This document shows positions 58,136-64,000 of a DNA stretch of 64,000 nucleotides, one piece after another (within the stretch, counting starts at the first letter, position 1; each line of letters opens with the position of its first letter). The stretch covers positions 310,001-374,000 of the forward strand of contig JAUZTG010000036.1 of assembly GCA_030734395.1 (NCBI GenBank). Reading direction: 5' to 3'. The notes under the pieces are model-generated. The model ran no database searches and was not told where the DNA came from. It saw only the letters and a program-made list of their open reading frames with translations. Both the position numbers and the translations under genes were made by a program. Source of the DNA: Sarocladium kiliense. Lineage: Eukaryota > Ascomycota > Sordariomycetes > Hypocreales > Sarocladiaceae.

Positions 58136-60178
58136 ATGTCTGCAATCAGAAACTTGGTCCGAAGCCTCCTCGCTGAATCTCCGAGTCCTCTATCTCCTAT
58201 ACTGTTCGAACCCTACTATATGCCAGCCAGACAGATATTTGCAATGACAAACCCTCTCAACGTCTACACCGGGCCTGATTCGGTCAAAAACTACTTCGAT
58301 CCTGACTCTGCGCCGCCTTTGCCTCTCGTCGAGCTTCCCGACGCCCTCAACCCCTTTCGGCAAGATGGCGTGCGCATCTACGCTAAGATGATGACAATGC
58401 ACCCGACTAACAATGTCAAGTCTATGCCAGGTTAGTGATTCTATCTTGATTTAGGACTCGGACGGGAAGTGATGATCTTTGCTTTAGCACTGAACCTCCT
58501 CGAACACGGCATCAAGCGTGGCGAGACCGAAACAGTCGTTGAATACAGCTCTGGCTCAACAGTCATATCCATGGCATTGATCAGCCAGGTATTCTATGGT
58601 ATCAGTGATGTGCGCGCATACCTGAGCAATAAGACTAGTCTTGCCAAGCTACGTCTTATGCAGTTTTTTGGCCTAGACCTGTTAGTCATTCGTTGATTGA
58701 TTGCACGAGGGATGGTCCCGACCTGACGATATGGGACAGAACTCTATTCGGAGGTCCATCCCAGCCAGGACCAGACGATGAGCGAGGCGGCATCAAAGCG
58801 GCGGAGAAAATGGCAAAAGGCTCTCCTTCAGTCATCAATCCGAATCAATACGAGAATGATGACGTTAGTGCTGTGACTTCCTGAGTATGCTCAGCACCGA
58901 GGCTCGATCATGGCTGATGATGCCAAACAGAACTGGAAAGCACATACAAGGTGGACTGGCCCCCAAATCCTACGCCAGCTGCCTGAAATCAAGATAATAT
59001 GTGCTGGCATGGGAACTTCTGGTGTGTCTTATGCCACCTCTGGCCACCAATGCCCTGGTTCAAAAGCTGACTTGCAGTCGATAGGGACGATGACGGGCCT
59101 GGGGACCTACTTCAAAGCCATCAAGCCGAATGTACTTCGTCTCGGGTATGCATTCCCAAACCAAGAGCAGCTTTCATGTCAAGTGTTGATCGTTTTGCAG
59201 CGTGTGTACTGCGGCGGGGGATCGTGTCCCTGGACCGCGATCGCATGCCCTTCTTGCCCCAGTACTATTTCCCTGGAAGTCAGCTGTTGATCATATCGAA
59301 GAGGTTGGCTCACACGACTCTTTTGCGTTGTCACTGGAGCTGTGCCGCCATGGCCTAGTCTGTGGACCGTCGTCTGGCCTCAACCTCGAGGGCTTATACC
59401 AGTTCCTGGAGAAACAAAAGTCGGGCGCGGGAGTAGCGCAGCTGGCAGGTCCCGACGCTGAGATCCATTGTGTTTTCTTGTGCTGCGACCTACCTTATCA
59501 GTACATTGACGAATACTTCGCAAAGCTTGGAGACGAGCATTTTCCAATGATTCACAACGAGGTACGCCCACTGATGATGATACCGTCTTTCGCGGTTTAC
59601 GGAGACTTCAGAACTGATGCTCTTGCGATCGATAGCATTTGACCCAGGTCGATAAGTACCGTTACGACGATCAATGGGAGATCGATGCGCCAACTGCTCT
59701 TCACTCCTTCTTTGAAGGTGGTCCATTGCCCTTGTGCCACGGCGGCCATCCAGTCATCTGCCAGTTCCGACTTCAGAGCGATGCAGCTATTATAGATCTG
59801 CGCCAGCCGGCAGACTTTGAGAGCTTCTCCTTCGATGGGGCTGTTAACATTCCATTTGTCACCGACAACACTCCAGGTCCGTTTTCGAATGCAAGGGTCC
59901 TGGATGACCTATGGCAGAGGCTGGATCACAAATTCCAAGCGCCAGATCGGGAGGTTCGCGAGAAGATCCAAGACAAAAGGTTACTGCTTCTATGCTATGA
60001 TGGGGACAGCGCTCGGGTAGCAACTAGCGTGTTACGTGCTCATGGATATGAGGCCCACAGTATCAAGGGAGGCTATAAACAGATCGGCCAGTGTCTGGAT
60101 GATCTCAACGCCGATCTTCAACATGTCGTGTCAGAGGATGCAGTTACAGCGAGCATGGTGTATCCCATATCTACATAG
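58136..60178 (+). CDS. PLP-dependent enzyme (cysteine-synthase/CBS fold) fused to rhodanese domain
   Basis: The N-terminal part is a fold-type II PLP enzyme. It shows PTNNVKSMPALNLLEHG with the Schiff-base Lys, EYSSGSTVISMALIS (substrate loop, GNTG-type), IICAGMGTSGTMTGLGTYFKA (phosphate-binding loop) and LVCGPSSGLNLEGL. The C-terminal part is a rhodanese domain: AAIIDLRQPADFESFSFDGAVNIPF and LLLCYDGDSARVATSVLRAHGY with the catalytic Cys. Six introns with good GT..AG ends keep the frame. The fusion suggests sulfur chemistry in which the PLP domain handles a cysteine-like substrate and the rhodanese carries persulfide. The first Met is at 58136, but a TATAAG 15 bases upstream suggests the true start may be the Met at 58244 (MTNPLNVYTGPDS). 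The 36-residue leader could alternatively be a mitochondrial signal. Confidence 0.86.
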
Positions 60179-60503
60179 AAACGCACACCATTTGTTCTCA
60201 ATATGCTGCACCCAATCAAACAAGGCTATCTCGTGAACACTAGCTTTAAGTAGTTTTCCCAATCAATTCCAGATACGCAACCCATTTCATGGTGTACCAT
60301 CATTTCATCATGGATTTGTGTTTAGTGGAGATGCACTGCAGGGTAGCTCACCACTGACCTCGGGAGGCACCACGAGCTTACCAATCCATTCCCGACGTCC
60401 CGAACACCGACCACCCACGGCCCTCCCTGTTCCCAGCTCACATCTCTATCAACCCTTCAACCGCCTGAATGGACCGCAGAAGACCATAAGACAACCCGCA
60501 ACC
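60179..60503. other. Short intergenic, promoter of VBA-type MFS
   Basis: 325 bases in tandem orientation between two plus-strand genes. It includes the CT/CA-rich 5' leader typical of fungal genes just before 60504. No other feature. Confidence 0.4.
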
Positions 60504-62500
60504 ATGGCATCGAATTTGCAATCCGTTGCCGATGCAACACCAACGACAGAGCGGACACCTCTGCTGTCCGGCCCCACCTCTCCGACCACCTCCCCAACGC
60601 TGCGTCCCGGCTCCGATGTCTCCTCCGCCGCAAGCCGTGACCTCGACGGCTCAGAGGCCGACACCGCCACTGCCGGCCTGCACGATGGCCCAAACCACTC
60701 CGTTGGTCCTCTACGCGCTGTTGGCGTCACTCTCAGTCTATGGTTGTTCATTTTCACCCAAGGTCAGTCAAATCACCCTTGTTGTCGTCATCATTCACTC
60801 GCATCTGATCCTTTGTTGTCCAAGAGTAAAGTCAATTTACTGACAATAGCCTGTAAACCTTAGCAACCAATCTCTCTGGAATGACCATGCTTCAGGGCAG
60901 CATTGCCGAGGACCTCGACTGTCATGAGCAGGTCCTTTGGCTCACCACCTCCTTTCTGATCCCAATGTCCTCCTTTGCTCCCGTCGTCGGTCGCCTAGCC
61001 GGCATCTTCCACCCCCAAGCTCTTGTGCCGCCAATTGCAGTCTTACTCGCTGGAGGCAGTTTCATATGCGCCTTAGCCAACTCCTTCGCCATGTTCATCG
61101 CCGGGAGGGTGATTGCTGGGATGGGTGCTGCTGGTGTCTTGACGCTTTCTATCATCACCGTACTCGAACTCACGAGCCAAAAGAAGCGAGGCTTGTTCAT
61201 TGGCCTGGTAAACGCTGGAATGACACTTGGGGTATCGTTCGGCGCCGTTGTTTACGGTGCTCTCAACCCAGTTGTTGGTTGGGTAAGTCGGGCCAAACAA
61301 AGCCGTCCCTTCTGTCATCCCGTGATGCTAATCCCCTGACCAGCGTCCACTCTTTTGGATACAAGCACCAACTGTTCTCATTGCCGGCGTGGCTTTGTAT
61401 GCAAGCCTCCCCAGCGTTATGAAGTCGGAGCAAGAGGACAAGACATCTTCGTCATGGCAAAAGGCCAAGAGGATTGACTATGCCGGAGCTGCTCTACTGG
61501 TCAGTCTTACTGCCCTGTGTTCTTCTGCGGAAGGTCTGACTCGCTCCATTAGACACTTACTATCGTTCTCTTTTTATACGGCCTCGCCGGTGACATCGAG
61601 TACCTGGTGCTCGCGCTCTCGCTTATTTCCTTGGTCGCCTTCGTTGTTTACGAATTCCAGATACCGTCCGACCCTATCATTCCGCTGCGCGTCCTTTCTT
61701 CACGCGGGGCTCTTTTGTCTTGCCTTGCTCAGGTTGGCCTCATGTCCGCACGCTGGACAATTCTGTTCTTCACGCCCATCTTCATGCTTGCAGTCCATGG
61801 CGCGGCGCCGGCCCAGGCAGGCTCAATCCTCATCCCTACGAATTTTGGGTTTGGACTCGGTGGTCTCGTAATCGGCTGGCTTCATGTCCGACGAAGCGGC
61901 TCATTCTGGCTCCCCTCACTTGTTTCCTTGGCCCTCATCGGCATCACCTTGTATGCCCTGTCATGGGTCGCGACACCAGACTACAGCGTTACAACCTTTG
62001 TTGTCATCGTCTTCATCAGCGGCTTCGCCACTGGCGCGTTCCTGAATTACACCCTTGCTCACATCATTCACCTCAGTCCCAAGAACACTGAGTACGTCAC
62101 CACAAGCCTTATGGGGACCTTTCGCGGCTTTGGGGGCTCCTTTGGTACCTCTCTCGGTGGCGGCGTCTTCTACCGCATTCTTCGTGGTAGCCTCACGTCG
62201 GGGTTCCTCGCATTGGACGACACCGGCGAGCTCGATCCATCCCGAAAGCAGCTCGTCTCACGGCTCATGGGTGCACCATCCCTGGTATTTCACGGTGCTT
62301 TGAACTCAGATGAGAGGGCGGTCGCAGTGCAAAGTTATACCGCGGCATCCCAGGGTGTATGGCAAGCTGCTGCTGCTCTCGCTCTACTCATGCTCATAGT
62401 TCAAGCTGGCACAGGATGGACAGCACCCCAGCACCAGGAAGAGCTTCTCACAGAAGCACGTGTTACTGTAGCCGAGAATGAAGGCATCGAGGAAGTTTGA
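60504..62500 (+). CDS. VBA/DHA-type MFS transporter with acidic dileucine motif
   Basis: Fourteen-helix MFS protein resembling vacuolar basic-amino-acid/azole transporters. The N-terminus has ERTPLL, fitting the [DE]xxxL[LI] sorting signal that directs proteins to vacuolar membranes in fungi. Membrane blocks are GPLRAVGVTLSLWLFIFTQ|ATNLSGMTMLQGSIAEDL, LTTSFLIPMSSFAPVVGRLAGIF (motif A region) and RVIAGMGAAGVLTLSIITVLELT. NAGMTLGVSFGAVVYGALNPVVGW (motif C) precedes an intron at 61283-61344, and the protein continues RPLFWIQAPTVLI. Introns also fall near 60762-60861 and 61501-61556. Start at 60504 (MASNLQSVAD); the longer frame from 60318 is only 5' leader. It is convergent with the transcription factor to its right. 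Confidence 0.88.
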
Positions 62501-62738
62501 GGGTCATCGTGACTCGGACACAATTGTATAGCACTCCCTCTGTCTTCGGTAGACCTCTCACACATATAGAAGCGCAGACACGCTTTGGGCTAGATCTCAT
62601 AGAATAAACGCAGGCGCTCAAGCGTCGTGATTCATGCTTGTTTTAAAGCTTTGCTGGCCTAAAAGCCGATGACAGTATCTTCCTCAAAGTACTCATATAT
62701 ATTACTCCCCGTCACGCTTGAATACATCATGGGTCAGG

Positions 62739-64000
62739 TTACGTCGCCCCATTGAAGGTACCAAGAAAGTCAAACTCCCCATTACCGTCTGGGTTGAGCT
62801 GACGTTCATTTTCCGCAAGCTGCTCGAGAAGATTGAGAAAGGGATCTCTCTCATCACCCTGCGCAGTGCTTGCACTCAGATTCCCAGGGCTGGCAGACTG
62901 GCCGCCTTGCACAGGTAGCTTGCCATGGAACATATAGCTTCCATCACCGGCCCATCCAGGAGTGCCATCCATAGCTTTCGAGTCATTGCCGCCGAAGCCA
63001 TGGAAATCGTGCTCATGCTGGCCAACGGAAGCAGACGCCAGCTGGTAGTTCGGCGGGTGAGCAGACGGCAGTGCATCTGCAGAAGGAAAGATGGGCTGAT
63101 GAGGCGTATGTGTTACTCGCATGAGGTTCCTCAGCGCGCCTTGATCACCCTCGGTATAGCGACGCATCTGCGACGGCCGTGTCTGATCAGAGCTCATCTG
63201 CTCACTGCCCGGTAGTACGTCCCGCCGAGAGATGACTTGTGGCACACTCATCTTCCTCTTCAAGCCGCTGCGATCAGAGACTTCGCCTATACGGGGCGCG
63301 AACAGGTCATCGCCATTGTAGGCATCGGCAGTGAAGTCAAATTCGAGGTCCACCAAGCTGAGGTTGGCAGCATCAAAGCTGAACGAACGACCCCCGGGGC
63401 CGCCAATATCGGAGTATCGTTTGAAGAAGTCATCGAGCTGAAACCCAGGTTTATACCTCATGGACCCATGTGCGTAGGTCTGGACTAGCTCAGCGTGGGC
63501 GTTGTAGATGTCTTGTAACGTTTCGCGCTGATGTTGGACACTGGCCCAAGCGTAACGTAATTCGCTAAGTTGCTGCATTTCTCGGGACAGATACTCGGAT
63601 GACGAGCTGAATGGGCTTGTCTCTGTACCTAATCCCTGTTTGCTGTAGTGTGCCCCGTGTATGTGAACGGTAGCGGCGGTGCATATGCAGTATCCAACAA
63701 AAGAAGGCCATTCAATGGCATTGGTTTGTTTACCCATGTCCACGAGCTCGGATATGGCGTTCGCATGGAGAAAGCAGAGATTGGTTGCTTCGATCTGCCA
63801 CGATTGGTGCTGACCATTCCCAGTCAACTCGTCCAAGTCTATCGGAAGAAAGGGTCGATAGATAACACAATGAATGAGGTGATATATGAGTTTGCTGAGG
63901 ACTAGAACGGTCGAGTCGACTTGGCCAAACAGCGTCCCCAGGTCGGAAAACGCATCTTCAGTACCCGCGACCCATATGTCGAGATCTTGGCGGATCCTGG
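62739..64000 (-). CDS. Fungal transcription factor, C-terminal part (fungal_trans type; N-terminus off window)
   Basis: The frame is open from the right edge (it starts RQDLDIWVAGTEDAFSDLG) to a stop at 62739, without introns in this part. The helical segment LSKLIYHLIHCVIYRPFLPIDL, then NLCFLHANAISELVDMG and FVGYCICTAATVHIHGAHY, is the C-terminal end of a fungal_trans (middle homology) region. A long Ser/Gln/Pro-rich disordered tail ends FDFLGTFNGAT, acidic and aromatic as in activation domains. The DNA-binding domain must lie beyond position 64000. It is presumably a Zn2Cys6 factor, but that is not visible. It is convergent with the VBA-type transporter. Confidence 0.8.
   Translation of the reverse strand, partial: RIRQDLDIWVAGTEDAFSDLGTLFGQVDSTVLVLSKLIYHLIHCVIYRPFLPIDLDELTGNGQHQSWQIEATNLCFLHANAISELVDMGKQTNAIEWPSFVGYCICTAATVHIHGAHYSKQGLGTETSPFSSSSEYLSREMQQLSELRYAWASVQHQRETLQDIYNAHAELVQTYAHGSMRYKPGFQLDDFFKRYSDIGGPGGRSFSFDAANLSLVDLEFDFTADAYNGDDLFAPRIGEVSDRSGLKRKMSVPQVISRRDVLPGSEQMSSDQTRPSQMRRYTEGDQGALRNLMRVTHTPHQPIFPSADALPSAHPPNYQLASASVGQHEHDFHGFGGNDSKAMDGTPGWAGDGSYMFHGKLPVQGGQSASPGNLSASTAQGDERDPFLNLLEQLAENERQLNPDGNGEFDFLGTFNGAT

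Overview
The window is nuclear DNA of a filamentous ascomycete (Pezizomycotina). The Eurotiomycete-type gene content, such as a QutD-like quinate permease, makes an Aspergillus/Penicillium-type genome the best guess. Genes carry short introns of about 45-100 nt with GT..AG ends. The fungal families present include Zn2Cys6 and C2H2 regulators, PTH11/SAT4-like rhodopsin-fold membrane proteins, TRI12 and DHA14 transporters. Old transposons carry C-to-T/G-to-A damage of the kind left by repeat-induced point mutation (RIP).

Left part (1-31.4 kb). A dense run of oxidative genes sits between two regulators. It begins with a C2H2 zinc-finger/fungal_trans factor cut by the left edge. It continues with an aldehyde dehydrogenase, a SnoaL-like protein, a TRI12-type MFS exporter, a P450 lacking the acid-alcohol pair, a vanillyl-alcohol-oxidase-type flavoprotein, a pisatin-demethylase-type P450, a second SnoaL-like protein, a PCBER/isoflavone-reductase-like NmrA protein, a phenol-hydroxylase-type FAD monooxygenase and a glutathione S-transferase. 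It ends with a Zn2Cys6 factor. I see no PKS, NRPS, DMATS or classical terpene cyclase. The set therefore looks like a backbone-less aromatic or phenylpropanoid conversion, detoxification or tailoring cluster. Several of its promoters share C-rich boxes (core TCCCCACC) that contain CreA-type sites. A RIP-damaged pogo/Fot1 transposon (20973-22850) lies inside this region.

Middle part (31.4-37.5 kb). This is a transposon graveyard: a LINE (Tad-like) 3' fragment abutting a broken DOMON/cytochrome-domain gene, a dispersed 85-bp repeat, a GC-rich minisatellite and AT-rich blocks. One intact 563-codon gene of unrecognised family lies within it.

Right part (37.5-64 kb). This is more ordinary metabolism and transport: an ACOT9-type acyl-CoA thioesterase, an ureidoglycine-aminohydrolase-like bicupin, a rhodopsin-fold membrane protein, a decayed Dal5-family permease, the QutD-like permease, a remarkable rhodopsin-fold/FucP-type MFS fusion, a DHA14 exporter, a PLP-enzyme/rhodanese fusion, a VBA-type MFS with an acidic dileucine motif, and the C-terminal part of another fungal transcription factor cut by the right edge. 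All functions are read from motifs and remembered families; no database search was possible.
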